Assembly: GCF_000808535.1 (NCBI RefSeq)
Contig: NZ_JWLV01000049.1
Span: forward strand, 62,001 to 126,000
Direction of reading: 5' to 3'
Length of the DNA stretch: 64,000 nt
Origin: Vibrio sinaloensis
GTDB lineage: Bacteria; Pseudomonadota; Gammaproteobacteria; Enterobacterales; Vibrionaceae
A program made the position numbers and the translations under genes. Below are positions 1 through 9,203 of this stretch, piece after piece. The notes beneath the pieces were generated by a model. It was given only the letters and a program-made list of their open reading frames with translations. It was not told the DNA's origin and did no database searches. Position 1 is the first letter of the stretch. Every line of letters starts with the position of its first letter.

Positions 1-426
1 AAAGGTATTGTTGGACAAGTGACCTTTGTCTCTGCCCACAACAGCCGCGTGTTACTACTGACCGACAGTTTGAGTGCGATCCCTGTACAGGTGATCCGCA
101 ATGATATCCGAGTGATCGCCTCCGGTAGTGGCAATATGGAGCGTATTAACTTGGATCACATTCCGATCAGTTTGGATATTCAAGAAGGCGATCTGCTCCT
201 GACCTCTGGTTTGGGAGGGGTGTACCCTGAAGGTTATCCCGTTGCCCATGTGGCGAATGTTGAGCGCGACAACGCTCGTGAGTTTGCCCTGATTGAAGCG
301 GAGCCTGTGGTTGATTTTGAACGTTTACGTTACTTGCTTCTGATTTGGCCAAGTGATTTGCGTCAGGAAAAAATTCAACAGGCTGCGCCGGAAAATATGC
401 AAGAGGTAGTCTCGGATGGCGAATAG
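1..426 (+). CDS. mreC: Rod shape-determining protein MreC, C-terminal part (5' end outside window)
   Basis: The first base is already inside an open frame that runs to TAG at 424-426, so this is the last 141 residues of a longer protein. The stretch starting KGIVGQVTFVSAHNSRV and the following beta-rich sequence (SGLGGVYPEGYPVA) match the periplasmic beta-barrel half of MreC. MreC is a bitopic inner-membrane protein that links MreB filaments to the elongation machinery. The N-terminal anchor and coiled coil would lie upstream. Its stop overlaps the mreD start by 11 bases, the usual mreBCD coupling. An internal GTG at 19 is not the real start because the frame continues upstream with family-like sequence. 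Confidence 0.93.
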   Translation, partial: KGIVGQVTFVSAHNSRVLLLTDSLSAIPVQVIRNDIRVIASGSGNMERINLDHIPISLDIQEGDLLLTSGLGGVYPEGYPVAHVANVERDNAREFALIEAEPVVDFERLRYLLLIWPSDLRQEKIQQAAPENMQEVVSDGE

Positions 427-904
427 TATCTTTAAAGGACGCTTGGTTATTCTCTGTTCGTTCCTGATTGCGCTGACCTTGCAAACCATCCCGTGGCCAG
501 GAACGTTAGATCTGATTCGTCCATCTTGGTTATTGCTTGTGACTTGCTACTGGGTATTGGCGTTACCTCATCGAGTAAATGTCGGTAGCGCCTTGATTCT
601 CGGATTGCTTTGGGATCTTTTGCTTGGTTCCACGTTAGGCATTCGAGGTATGATGATGTCGGTCGTTATCTACCTAGTCGCATTGAATTTTTTGGTTATT
701 CGAAACATGGCTCTGTGGCAGCAAGCGATCTTAATTGGTCTCTTTTCCATGCTACTCGACGTGTTAATTTTCTTTGGTGAATACTTAATTCAAGATGTCA
801 CCTTCAATCCCGTGTCTTTATGGAGCGGGTTGATTAACTGCATTTTGTGGCCGTGGATGTTCTTACTCATGCGTCGTGTTCGCCGTCATTGGCATGTGAG
901 GTAG
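416..904 (+). CDS. mreD: Rod shape-determining protein MreD
   Basis: This 162-residue, very hydrophobic protein has about five membrane segments and no large soluble domain, as expected for MreD, the integral membrane partner of MreC and MreB in lateral wall synthesis. Conserved-looking features are the Trp-Pro rich first helix region (TIPWPGTLDLIRPSW) and LLWDLLLGSTLGIRG around residues 62-77. The ATG at 416 lies inside the 3' end of mreC, so the two are probably translationally coupled. The maf gene begins two bases after its stop, making one transcription unit with the genes that follow. Confidence 0.95.
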   Translation: MANSIFKGRLVILCSFLIALTLQTIPWPGTLDLIRPSWLLLVTCYWVLALPHRVNVGSALILGLLWDLLLGSTLGIRGMMMSVVIYLVALNFLVIRNMALWQQAILIGLFSMLLDVLIFFGEYLIQDVTFNPVSLWSGLINCILWPWMFLLMRRVRRHWHVR

Positions 905-906
905 CG

Positions 907-1467
907 ATGAACAAATCACTTATTTTGGCGTCAGGATCGCCGCGTCGCAAAGAATTGTTAGGCCAACTGGGTTACCCCTTTACCATTGTGGTGACTAACG
1001 TCGAAGAGTCACAGCAAGAGAATGAAACCGCGCAGCAATACGTTGCGCGACTTTCAAAAGACAAAGCGATGGCGGCATTAACGCTTCACCCTGATGCAGT
1101 GGTGCTGGGATCGGATACGATCGTTGTCTGCGACGAAAAAGTCTTGGAAAAGCCTCTAAACTTAGCAGATGCCAAACAGATGCTGATGATGCTGTCTGGC
1201 CGAGAGCATCAAGTGATGACCGCAGTCAGCGTCGTGAGTCAAGAACAACAAGAAACGGTCGTTGTATCGACCGACGTATGGTTCAAAATCCTGTCAGAGA
1301 ACGAAATAGAACAATATTGGCAAACAGGTGAGCCGTGCGACAAAGCTGGCAGTTATGGAATTCAAGGAATTGGTGGGCGTTTTGTTACCCGTATCGAAGG
1401 CAGTTACCACGCTGTGGTAGGGCTTCCATTATTTGAAACTGACCAGCTACTGCAAAAATTTTTATAA
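907..1467 (+). CDS. maf: Maf-family nucleoside triphosphate pyrophosphatase (YhdE type)
   Basis: The 186-residue product is a house-cleaning dTTP/UTP pyrophosphatase of the YhdE branch of the Maf family, which hydrolyses non-canonical or excess NTPs to NMP and pyrophosphate in the cytoplasm. Visible motifs are the N-terminal SGSPRRKELL (residues 9-18), GSDTIV with the likely catalytic Asp70, KAGSYGIQG and GSYHAVVGLPL. I chose the ATG at 907 over an in-frame upstream codon at 847 because family members start one or two residues before LILASGSPRR and because the longer form would run far into mreD. Only two bases separate it from mreD. Confidence 0.94.
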   Translation: MNKSLILASGSPRRKELLGQLGYPFTIVVTNVEESQQENETAQQYVARLSKDKAMAALTLHPDAVVLGSDTIVVCDEKVLEKPLNLADAKQMLMMLSGREHQVMTAVSVVSQEQQETVVVSTDVWFKILSENEIEQYWQTGEPCDKAGSYGIQGIGGRFVTRIEGSYHAVVGLPLFETDQLLQKFL

Positions 1468-1486
1468 TTTACATTGAGGTGCGCTC

Positions 1487-2956
1487 ATGAGTGCAGAGTT
1501 GCTGATCAACGTGACCCCGAGTGAGACTCGCGTGGCCATGATTGAAGGGGGAACCCTACAAGAAATCCATGTTGAACGTGAAGCCAAACGTGGCATTGTT
1601 GGAAACATTTACAAAGGTAAAGTGAGTCGGGTATTGCCCGGAATGCAAGCCGCGTTTGTCGATATTGGTCTAGAGAAAGCGGCGTTTTTGCACGCGTCCG
1701 ATATTGTCCCGCACACCGAGTGCGTCGCGGAAAACGAAAAGCAGCAGTTTCAAGTCCGCGATATTTCTGAGCTTGTTCGCCAAGGGCAGGACATCGTTGT
1801 CCAAGTTGTCAAAGATCCGCTTGGCACCAAAGGCGCACGTTTAACGACCGATATTACCCTACCTTCCCGTTATTTGGTGTTTATGCCGGGAGCCAGCCAC
1901 GTTGGGGTGTCACAGCGAATTGAAAGTGAAGATGAGCGTCATCGCTTAAAGAAGGTTGTGGGTCATTACTGCGATGAAAATGGCGGCTTTATCATTCGCA
2001 CTGCAGCAGAAGGCGCGTTAGATAAGGAGCTCTCTCAAGATGCCGCCTTCTTAAAGCGCCTGTGGTCGAAAGTGATGGAGCGGAAAGCTAAGTATAAAAA
2101 CCGCTCAACCTTATACGGAGAGCTTGGTTTATCACAACGTATCTTGCGCGATTTCGTTGGTACCGAATTAACCAAAATCTTAGTCGACTCGCGCCAAGAG
2201 TTCGAGAACCTCAAAGAGTTCACCTCCGAATACGTTCCTGAGCTGACAGAAAAGCTGGAGCTGTACGAAGGGGATAAGCCTATCTTCGATATGTACGACA
2301 CCGAAAATGAGATTCAGCGTTCTCTTGATCGCAAAGTGGAGCTCAAGTCGGGAGGCTATCTGATTATCGATCAGACCGAAGCGATGACCACGGTTGATAT
2401 CAACACTGGGGCTTTCGTTGGCCGTCGTAACTTAGAAGAGACCATCTTTAATACCAATGTCGAAGCCACTCAGGCGATCGCTCGCCAACTGCGTTTGCGC
2501 AACCTTGGCGGCATCATCATCATCGACTTTATTGATATGGCCTCAGATGAACACCGTAAGCGTGTACTTACTTCATTAGAAGCCGCATTAGATAAAGACC
2601 GCGTCAAAACCAATATTAACGGTTTTACTCAGCTTGGTCTCGTCGAGATGACGCGCAAGCGCACACGTGAAAGTATTGAACATATCCTTTGTTCTACGTG
2701 TCCAACTTGTGAAGGGCGTGGAAGCGTGAAGACGGTAGAGACGGTTTGCTACGAAATTCTACGTGAAATCACTCGAGTTAACCGAGCCTACGACGCAGAT
2801 AAATTTGTTGTATACGCTTCCCCGGCTGTTGCGGATACTCTCCATGGCGAAGAGTCACATGCTCTTGCTGAGCTGGAAGTATTTATTGGTAAGCAAGTTA
2901 AGATTCAAGCTGAGCCTTTGTATATTCAAGAGCAGTTTGACGTCGTTATGATGTAA
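1487..2956 (+). CDS. rng: Ribonuclease G
   Basis: This 489-residue endoribonuclease processes the 5' end of 16S rRNA and takes part in mRNA turnover. It has an S1-like RNA-binding region (about residues 38-125, beginning GNIYKGKVSRVLPGMQAAFVDIG). The RNase E/G catalytic core carries the two metal-binding aspartates in VDINTG (near residue 304) and IIIIDFIDM (near 347). The Zn-link CPTCEGRG lies near residue 405. Length equals that of E. coli RNase G; the long disordered tail of RNase E is absent. It follows maf by 19 bases with the SD-like GAGGTG just before the ATG. The order mreD-maf-rng-yhdP is common in gammaproteobacteria. Confidence 0.97.
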   Translation: MSAELLINVTPSETRVAMIEGGTLQEIHVEREAKRGIVGNIYKGKVSRVLPGMQAAFVDIGLEKAAFLHASDIVPHTECVAENEKQQFQVRDISELVRQGQDIVVQVVKDPLGTKGARLTTDITLPSRYLVFMPGASHVGVSQRIESEDERHRLKKVVGHYCDENGGFIIRTAAEGALDKELSQDAAFLKRLWSKVMERKAKYKNRSTLYGELGLSQRILRDFVGTELTKILVDSRQEFENLKEFTSEYVPELTEKLELYEGDKPIFDMYDTENEIQRSLDRKVELKSGGYLIIDQTEAMTTVDINTGAFVGRRNLEETIFNTNVEATQAIARQLRLRNLGGIIIIDFIDMASDEHRKRVLTSLEAALDKDRVKTNINGFTQLGLVEMTRKRTRESIEHILCSTCPTCEGRGSVKTVETVCYEILREITRVNRAYDADKFVVYASPAVADTLHGEESHALAELEVFIGKQVKIQAEPLYIQEQFDVVMM

Positions 2957-2965
2957 AGGTTGTAT

Positions 2966-5900
2966 GTGAGCTCAGCAACAACGCGTTTAGCAAGGTTTGT
3001 ATTATGGGTAGTCGTCACAGTGCTAGTGTTACTCGCTATCACGGTGACGGCTTTGCGTATTACGTTACCTCAACTTAACCATTTCCAAGAGCCGATAAAA
3101 AATTGGGTCAGCGACAGTACGGGTTTTGATCTCGAAATTGCTGAAATCAATGGTTTTTGGCGCAATACGCACCCTTCTATTTCGTTGCAAGGCGTCGAAG
3201 TGCATACCCCAAAAAGTAGCGGGATTGCCTTCAGTGCCAATCGGGTTGAAGTTGAATTAGACCTTTTCCAGTCTCTCGTTCGGCGCCAGCCTGTTGTTGC
3301 CGATCTGATCATTCATCAACTTGTCCTCGATATCACCTCAATTGAAACGGTAAAAACTGACGACGACAAAACGGTTCTAGAACCGAAAGGGTCACAAAAG
3401 AATGTGGTTGAGCAGCTCGATTCATTGCTGCTAAGGCAAATGGATGATTTTTCTCTGCTTGACTCGAGCATTCTCTTTCAAGGGGTTGATGGCTCAGAGC
3501 GTCAGCTAGAAATCGCTAAGCTGCGTTGGCAAAATAATGGCCGTCATCACCTTGCTGATGGTGAAGTGAGCTTTGCTGATAGCAGTATTAACTCTGCCAA
3601 AGTCAAAGCGAATTTCGTCGACTATGGATCGCTCAGTGATGTGAGTGGAGAGTTTTATTTATCGGCGCAAAATGTTTTGGTGACGCCTTGGTTGACCAAA
3701 TACCTGAAGACAGAAACCGGGATAGAAAAAGGCCAGCTGAGTTTCAATAGCTGGCTCACGTTACGACACTCCAAACCCGTTGGCGCTTATCTAGAACTAG
3801 AAGCGTCAGAGCTGATTTGGCAAGAAGGTCAGCGCCATGATTTGATGATTGAATCGGGCGTATTTGAGCTAGAACCGACAAATGAAGGTTGGCAAGTAAA
3901 TGCTCACTCACTAGAGCTTCGCACTGACGATATTCCATGGCCAGAATTGGACATGGCGTTCGATTGGCAGCCACAGCAGTGGCGATTAAACATTTCACAG
4001 TTGGATATCGCTGCGATCACGCCGTTCGTTAAGCTTGCGCCAGAATCCGTTCAAACGACCAAACTGTTAGAAACCTTGGCTATTGGTGGGCTGATTGAAG
4101 ATGTGCGCATTTCAATGGGCGCAGATCTCGATAGTCTCAGATACTCGGCGGAACTGTCCAATGGCTCGATCTCTCAATGGGACCTGCTGCCAGGCTTGCA
4201 TCATCTCTCAGCTTCCGTGAGCGGAAATCTTAATCAAGCGCGTGCGAAGTTAAATTTGATTGATGACACCTTACCATATGGTGACGTCTTTCAAGCGCCG
4301 CTGAATATTAAGCAGGGCGAAGTGGATATCGTTTGGCAACAAGACGATTCAGGCTGGCGTCTGTGGGCAGATAAAGTCACCGCAGCCACCCCCGATCTGC
4401 AGGTCTTGGGCGCGTTTCGACTCGACTTTCCTAGAGAGCGCAGTCCATTTCTTTCATTCTACGCTGAAGCCGATCTTTATAATGCGGGGGAGACTTGGCG
4501 TTACCTGCCGACGTTGGCGTTAGGACAAGATCTCACTGACTACCTTTCGACTGCAATCCAAGCGGGTAAAGTGGATACCGCCAAGTTGCTTTGGTATGGC
4601 GAGCTGGCGAACTTCCCCTATAAAAACAATGACGGCATGTTCCAAGCTTGGGTTGGGTTAAAAGACGCGAAGTTCAGTTTTGACACGGCTTGGCCGCCAA
4701 TCACTGACTTGCAATTGGACCTCCTTTTCCAAAATGATGCGATGTATTTGGATTCAAGCAGCGCAACGCTTCAGGATGTGAAAGCGAGTCGAATTACCGG
4801 TCGCATTCCAGAGTTAGCCGAGGGCGGGCACATTGAAATTGAAGCGAGTGCTGTTGCTCAGGGCAATGCCGTTCGTGACTATATGAACACTACTCCATTG
4901 GTTGATTCAGTGGGTGCTGCGCTAACCGCGATTCAAGTTCAAGGTCCTGTCACATCGAGCTTTCAGCTCAATATCCCGTTTGACACCGACCTAGATGCAC
5001 GAGCATGGGGTTACGCCGATCTTGCTGGTAATCATGTTGAAATAGACGCCCCGCCAATGAGCCTTGCAAATGTGACTGGACGTATCGAGTTTGATAATGA
5101 TGTGGTCAAAGCGGCTGGCCTCTCTGCACAACTGCTCGATCAAGACATTGCCATCGACTTTAGCGGTGAAAATGTCGCTCAAGGTTATGGTGTTGATATT
5201 GATGTGGTAGGCGATTGGGACATCAAACCGATTGGCCCGTACATTGGTAGAAAATGGACTGATCCTTTACAAGGTCACGCGCCATGGCGAATGGGCGTCG
5301 ACATCCAGCTCAACGACGTCGGTTTTACCTACCAAATTGACACAACGGCGGATTTACGTTGGATTGCTAGCGATTACCCATACCCACTTAACAAGCCAAC
5401 TCAGCAGTCGGGTAAAGCTAGGTTGCAGGCATCGGGTAACCAAGAAAGTATTACCGCGCGCCTACAATTGCCTAACTTAAAGTATCAAGCTGAGATTGAT
5501 ATTCGCCCTGACACTCCGGTCTTAAGAGCGACCAACTTGGTGCTTGGTAAGGGGAGTTTTAAAATCAGTCCTGTTGCAGGTCATCATGCTCAAGTTAGGA
5601 CCAATCACTTCGATCTCGATGGTTGGATTGAGTTTATGAACACGCCTGAGCCTGTCGCTCAGTCGGCAATCAGCGACATGAACACGCCTGAAATTCCAAA
5701 GCCGCAACGTATTGAGATAAATACCAAAGAGATGACCTTGGCGGGCATTGAGTGGAACGACGTCGATTTCTCTGCAAAGAAAAAGGGACTTGGCTGGTAC
5801 ATGAACCTTGAAAGCCAAGAGGCATCCGGTGAGGCAAGCTACTTAGCACCTTATGATCTTTCCGTCGCACTTGATCGACTGCATCTTTATATTCCGGCCT

Positions 5901-6838
5901 TGGACACCGAGTATAAAGACAAATCGTTGTTTCAACCTGAGGCAAAAGATCTACCATTAATCAGTGAGTTTGACCGGAGTTTCCATGAACTCTTGCCTAA
6001 TATTACATTGACCATCGATGACTTTTGGTTGCAAGGGTATAAAGTGGGCAAAACCCATATGGATGTTCAGCGCCAAGGCGATTCGATCGAATGGAAAAAG
6101 CTCTCTTTTGAGAGTGGGACTAACAAAGCGGAAATGAGCGGTCGTTGGACGCTCGACGACACTCGCAGCCATACGCAGTTAAATATTCAAATATCGGGCG
6201 AGAACAACAGCGATGTGATGGAACGCTTTGGTGTCTCTTCAGGTATTCAGCGCGCACCATTCGACATCAGTTCGAACGTCGAGTGGGATGGGGCGCCATG
6301 GTCGATGAAAGTGGAATCTCTCCAAGGCGATGTGAACACGCGATTGGGCAAAGGGATGATCTCCGATGTCAGTGGGGCGGCAAGATTACTTGGATTGTTC
6401 AGCCTCGATTCGATTATTCGAAAGATGCAGCTCGATTTTACCGACGTTTTTGACAACGGTATGGCGTTTAACTCCATTACCGGCAGTGGTCAGATTAAAA
6501 ATGGGGTTTTCCTAACGAATGACATCAAAATGGATGCGGTGGCGGGGGAGATGACGATTCGTGGTCTTGCCAACTTAAACAGTCAAACCGTTGATGCTGA
6601 AGTCAACTTCGTTCCAGATATCACATCAGGGATCCCAGTGCTTACCGCCTTTGCAGTAACCCCGCAAACCGCGCTGTATGTGCTGGCGATAACCACGGTT
6701 ATCTCACCGGTGGTCGAGGTATTCACCCAAGTGAACTACGAAGTTAAAGGGCCGTTAGATTCGCCAGTGGTTAAAGAGCTTTCGCGTAGCAAAGGCGAGT
6801 TTGCGTTACCCGAAAAATTACGAGGATCCTTGGAATAG
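2966..6838 (+). CDS. yhdP: YhdP-like AsmA-family envelope protein
   Basis: A giant 1290-residue protein with one N-terminal membrane anchor (about residues 8-30) and a very long periplasmic beta-rich body ending in an AsmA-like C-terminal domain (about residues 1080-1250). YhdP, TamB and YdbH form a family of bridge-like proteins implicated in moving phospholipids between the inner and outer membranes; that role is taken from the family. I prefer the GTG at 2966 to the TTG at 2960 because AAAGG at 2955-2959 sits six bases before it, whereas it directly abuts the TTG. The gene starts nine bases after rng and is followed eleven bases later by the nitrilase gene. Confidence 0.9.
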   Translation: MSSATTRLARFVLWVVVTVLVLLAITVTALRITLPQLNHFQEPIKNWVSDSTGFDLEIAEINGFWRNTHPSISLQGVEVHTPKSSGIAFSANRVEVELDLFQSLVRRQPVVADLIIHQLVLDITSIETVKTDDDKTVLEPKGSQKNVVEQLDSLLLRQMDDFSLLDSSILFQGVDGSERQLEIAKLRWQNNGRHHLADGEVSFADSSINSAKVKANFVDYGSLSDVSGEFYLSAQNVLVTPWLTKYLKTETGIEKGQLSFNSWLTLRHSKPVGAYLELEASELIWQEGQRHDLMIESGVFELEPTNEGWQVNAHSLELRTDDIPWPELDMAFDWQPQQWRLNISQLDIAAITPFVKLAPESVQTTKLLETLAIGGLIEDVRISMGADLDSLRYSAELSNGSISQWDLLPGLHHLSASVSGNLNQARAKLNLIDDTLPYGDVFQAPLNIKQGEVDIVWQQDDSGWRLWADKVTAATPDLQVLGAFRLDFPRERSPFLSFYAEADLYNAGETWRYLPTLALGQDLTDYLSTAIQAGKVDTAKLLWYGELANFPYKNNDGMFQAWVGLKDAKFSFDTAWPPITDLQLDLLFQNDAMYLDSSSATLQDVKASRITGRIPELAEGGHIEIEASAVAQGNAVRDYMNTTPLVDSVGAALTAIQVQGPVTSSFQLNIPFDTDLDARAWGYADLAGNHVEIDAPPMSLANVTGRIEFDNDVVKAAGLSAQLLDQDIAIDFSGENVAQGYGVDIDVVGDWDIKPIGPYIGRKWTDPLQGHAPWRMGVDIQLNDVGFTYQIDTTADLRWIASDYPYPLNKPTQQSGKARLQASGNQESITARLQLPNLKYQAEIDIRPDTPVLRATNLVLGKGSFKISPVAGHHAQVRTNHFDLDGWIEFMNTPEPVAQSAISDMNTPEIPKPQRIEINTKEMTLAGIEWNDVDFSAKKKGLGWYMNLESQEASGEASYLAPYDLSVALDRLHLYIPALDTEYKDKSLFQPEAKDLPLISEFDRSFHELLPNITLTIDDFWLQGYKVGKTHMDVQRQGDSIEWKKLSFESGTNKAEMSGRWTLDDTRSHTQLNIQISGENNSDVMERFGVSSGIQRAPFDISSNVEWDGAPWSMKVESLQGDVNTRLGKGMISDVSGAARLLGLFSLDSIIRKMQLDFTDVFDNGMAFNSITGSGQIKNGVFLTNDIKMDAVAGEMTIRGLANLNSQTVDAEVNFVPDITSGIPVLTAFAVTPQTALYVLAITTVISPVVEVFTQVNYEVKGPLDSPVVKELSRSKGEFALPEKLRGSLE

Positions 6839-6849
6839 GAAGAGTACTC

Positions 6850-7668
6850 ATGGAAAGAGTCGGTTTAATTCAGATGACCTCTGGGCCCGACGTCACTAGT
6901 AACTTGGAGTATATAGCCACTCAAGTTGCGGTGCTGGCTGATGCAGGAGCGTCACTCATCATCACACCTGAAAACTGTGTCGTATTTGGTGGTCGAGTGG
7001 ATTATCACCACAATGCAGAAATCATGGGAGAGGGTATTGCTCAGCAGCGTTTCTCTCAACTGGCCGAGCAGCATCGCATCTGGCTGGTGATTGGAAGCAT
7101 GCCGATTAAGCGTGCCCAAGGTGTGACGACAACAACACTGGTGTTTGACCCGAATGGAGAGTGCGTTGCTCACTACGACAAGCTGCACATGTTTGACGTC
7201 GACGTTGCTGATGGTCACAGCCGTTACCGTGAATCAGAAACCTTTACTCCTGGGTCACACATTGTTTCATTGCCAACACCTATCGGTCATCTAGGTCTTA
7301 CAATCTGTTATGATGTCCGGTTCCCGCAGCTGTACAATGAACTGGCGCAGCGAGGTGCCAACATGATGCTGGTTCCTGCAGCGTTTACAGCGGTGACTGG
7401 GGAAGCGCATTGGGAAGCATTGCTCAGAGCGCGCGCCATAGAGAGCCAAAGCTGGATCGTGGCAGTCAATCAATGCGGTGTTCACCCATGTGGCCGAGAA
7501 ACGTGGGGGCACTCCATGGTCATTTCCCCTTGGGGTGACGTGGTTGCAAGCCTTACGAATCAGCCCCAAAATCTTGTGGTGGATGTTGAACTTGCTCAAG
7601 TAGAAGAGCTAAGAACGACGATGCCAGTGCTACAGCACTCACGATTTCACAATCAATTAAAAGTATAA
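6850..7668 (+). CDS. Carbon-nitrogen hydrolase (nitrilase superfamily amidase)
   Basis: This 272-residue cytosolic enzyme has the nitrilase-fold triad Glu41 (in TPENC), Lys111 (in YDKLHMFDVDV) and Cys153 (in ICYDVRFPQLY). The DxDV and C-Y-D-x-R-F-P sequences are typical of the Nit1/YbeM/omega-amidase branch. In that branch, close relatives remove the amide from deaminated glutathione or alpha-ketoglutaramate. I infer a metabolite-repair amidase, but the exact substrate cannot be read from the sequence. It sits between yhdP and tldD with gaps of about ten bases on each side, so it is co-transcribed with them, a placement common in Vibrio and relatives. Confidence 0.88.
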   Translation: MERVGLIQMTSGPDVTSNLEYIATQVAVLADAGASLIITPENCVVFGGRVDYHHNAEIMGEGIAQQRFSQLAEQHRIWLVIGSMPIKRAQGVTTTTLVFDPNGECVAHYDKLHMFDVDVADGHSRYRESETFTPGSHIVSLPTPIGHLGLTICYDVRFPQLYNELAQRGANMMLVPAAFTAVTGEAHWEALLRARAIESQSWIVAVNQCGVHPCGRETWGHSMVISPWGDVVASLTNQPQNLVVDVELAQVEELRTTMPVLQHSRFHNQLKV

Positions 7669-7677
7669 GAGCGAAGT

Positions 7678-9123
7678 ATGACAATTAATCATGTAGAGGA
7701 TGCGTTGCTAGGTGCAGCAGGTCTGACCGAGCAAGATGTAGCGGATACCCTTGCGAGTATAGCAACGCGTCAGATCGACTACGCAGACATCTATTTCCAG
7801 TCAAGCTGGCACGAGTCTCTGGTACTGGAAGACAGCATTATTAAAGATGGTTCTTTCAACATTGATTGTGGTGTTGGGGTTCGAGCGGTAACCGGTGAGA
7901 AAACAGGCTTCGCTTACTCCGATCAGATTCAGTTAGATGGGTTGAAGCAAAGCGCTATTGCGGCTCGTGGTATTGCCCAACAAGGTCAAAATGGTCAAGT
8001 TCAGGCGTTTAAACGCACGGATAACCAGACCGTTTACGGCGCCGTTAATCCTCTGGAAAGCTGGCAAAAAGAGCAAAAAACTAAGCTACTTAAAGAGCTG
8101 GATGCCTACATCCGAACCAAGGAACCATTGATCAAAGAAGTGTCGATCAGTTTAAGTGGCGTACATGAGCAAATGCTGGTGGCCGCGACAGACGGTACTT
8201 ACGCGGGAGATGTTCGTCCACTGGTTCGTTTGTCTATTAGCGTGCTCGCTCAGCGCGGAGAACGTCGAGAGCGAGGCAGTTCTGGCGGTGGCGGTCGTTT
8301 TGGCTACGACTTCTTCTTATCCGAATCGCAAGGTAGCCAAGTTGCGTATCAGTTTGCGGATGAAGCGATTCGAATGGCGCTTGTGAATCTTGAAGCAGAA
8401 GCGGCGCCCGCCGGTGCAATGCCTGTCGTTCTTGGTTCTGGTTGGCCAGGAGTCCTTTTGCATGAAGCCGTTGGCCATGGTTTAGAAGGTGACTTCAATC
8501 GTAAAGAGTCGTCGGTATTCAGTGGTAAGGTGGGTGAAAAGGTCACCTCTGAGCTTTGTACGATTGTTGATGATGGCACGCTAAAAGATCTACGTGGCTC
8601 GCTCAACGTCGATGACGAAGGGGTTGTGGGTCAATACAATACGTTGATCGAAAATGGTGTGCTGAAAGGGTACATGCAAGACAAACTCAACGCGCGCCTG
8701 ATGGGTGTTAATCCAACGGGTAATGGTCGTCGTGAGTCTTATGCTCACCTACCGATGCCACGTATGACCAACACCTACATGCTACCAGGACAGCATACTC
8801 CGGAAGAGATCATTTCAACCGTCAAGAAAGGGCTTTACGCACCGAATTTTGGTGGCGGCCAAGTGGATATCACCTCGGGTAAGTTTGTTTTCTCAGCGTC
8901 TGAAGCCTACTTAATTGAAGATGGCAAAATTACACGCCCAGTTAAAGGCGCCACATTGATCGGTTCGGGTATTGAAGCGATGCAACAAGTCTCTATGGTG
9001 GGTAATGATCTGAGCATCGATCGCGGTGTCGGCGTGTGTGGTAAAGCAGGTCAAAGTGTTCCGGTTGGTGTCGGTCAACCGACCTTGAAACTAGACTCTC
9101 TAACCGTAGGCGGTACAGAGTAA
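7678..9123 (+). CDS. tldD: Metalloprotease TldD
   Basis: The 481-residue product is TldD, which with PmbA (TldE) forms the TldD/E metalloprotease that degrades unfolded peptides, matures microcin B17 and affects CcdA stability in E. coli. The metal-binding HExxxH motif is HEAVGH at residues 262-267, inside LLHEAVGHGLEGDFN. The C-terminal segments SGKFVFSASEAYLIEDGKI and GKAGQSVPVGVGQPTLK are typical of the family. Length agrees with E. coli TldD (481). It is the last gene of the mre-tldD run and is followed by a strong bidirectional terminator. A partner pmbA gene is not in this window; family precedent places it elsewhere on the chromosome. Confidence 0.97.
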   Translation: MTINHVEDALLGAAGLTEQDVADTLASIATRQIDYADIYFQSSWHESLVLEDSIIKDGSFNIDCGVGVRAVTGEKTGFAYSDQIQLDGLKQSAIAARGIAQQGQNGQVQAFKRTDNQTVYGAVNPLESWQKEQKTKLLKELDAYIRTKEPLIKEVSISLSGVHEQMLVAATDGTYAGDVRPLVRLSISVLAQRGERRERGSSGGGGRFGYDFFLSESQGSQVAYQFADEAIRMALVNLEAEAAPAGAMPVVLGSGWPGVLLHEAVGHGLEGDFNRKESSVFSGKVGEKVTSELCTIVDDGTLKDLRGSLNVDDEGVVGQYNTLIENGVLKGYMQDKLNARLMGVNPTGNGRRESYAHLPMPRMTNTYMLPGQHTPEEIISTVKKGLYAPNFGGGQVDITSGKFVFSASEAYLIEDGKITRPVKGATLIGSGIEAMQQVSMVGNDLSIDRGVGVCGKAGQSVPVGVGQPTLKLDSLTVGGTE

Positions 9124-9153
9124 GTCGGCTATACGGCTCGCTATAAAAACAAA

Positions 9154-9188
9154 AAGGGTTGATGTGAATGCATCAACCCTTATTTTTT
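9154..9188. terminator. Bidirectional terminator between tldD and arcA
   Basis: An 11-bp stem, AAGGGTTGATG paired with CATCAACCCTT around a six-base loop, is flanked by A-rich sequence on the left and TATTTTTT on the right. It can therefore end transcription of tldD (+) and of the convergent arcA (-). Confidence 0.9.
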
Positions 9189-9203
9189 GCGTTGTGATTG
9201 ACC

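Noticed and set aside
2035..2301. Minus-strand and other-frame open frames inside rng, yhdP, rapA, valS, alaS and similar long genes
   Set aside because: Shadows of long conserved genes without ribosome binding sites or family features.
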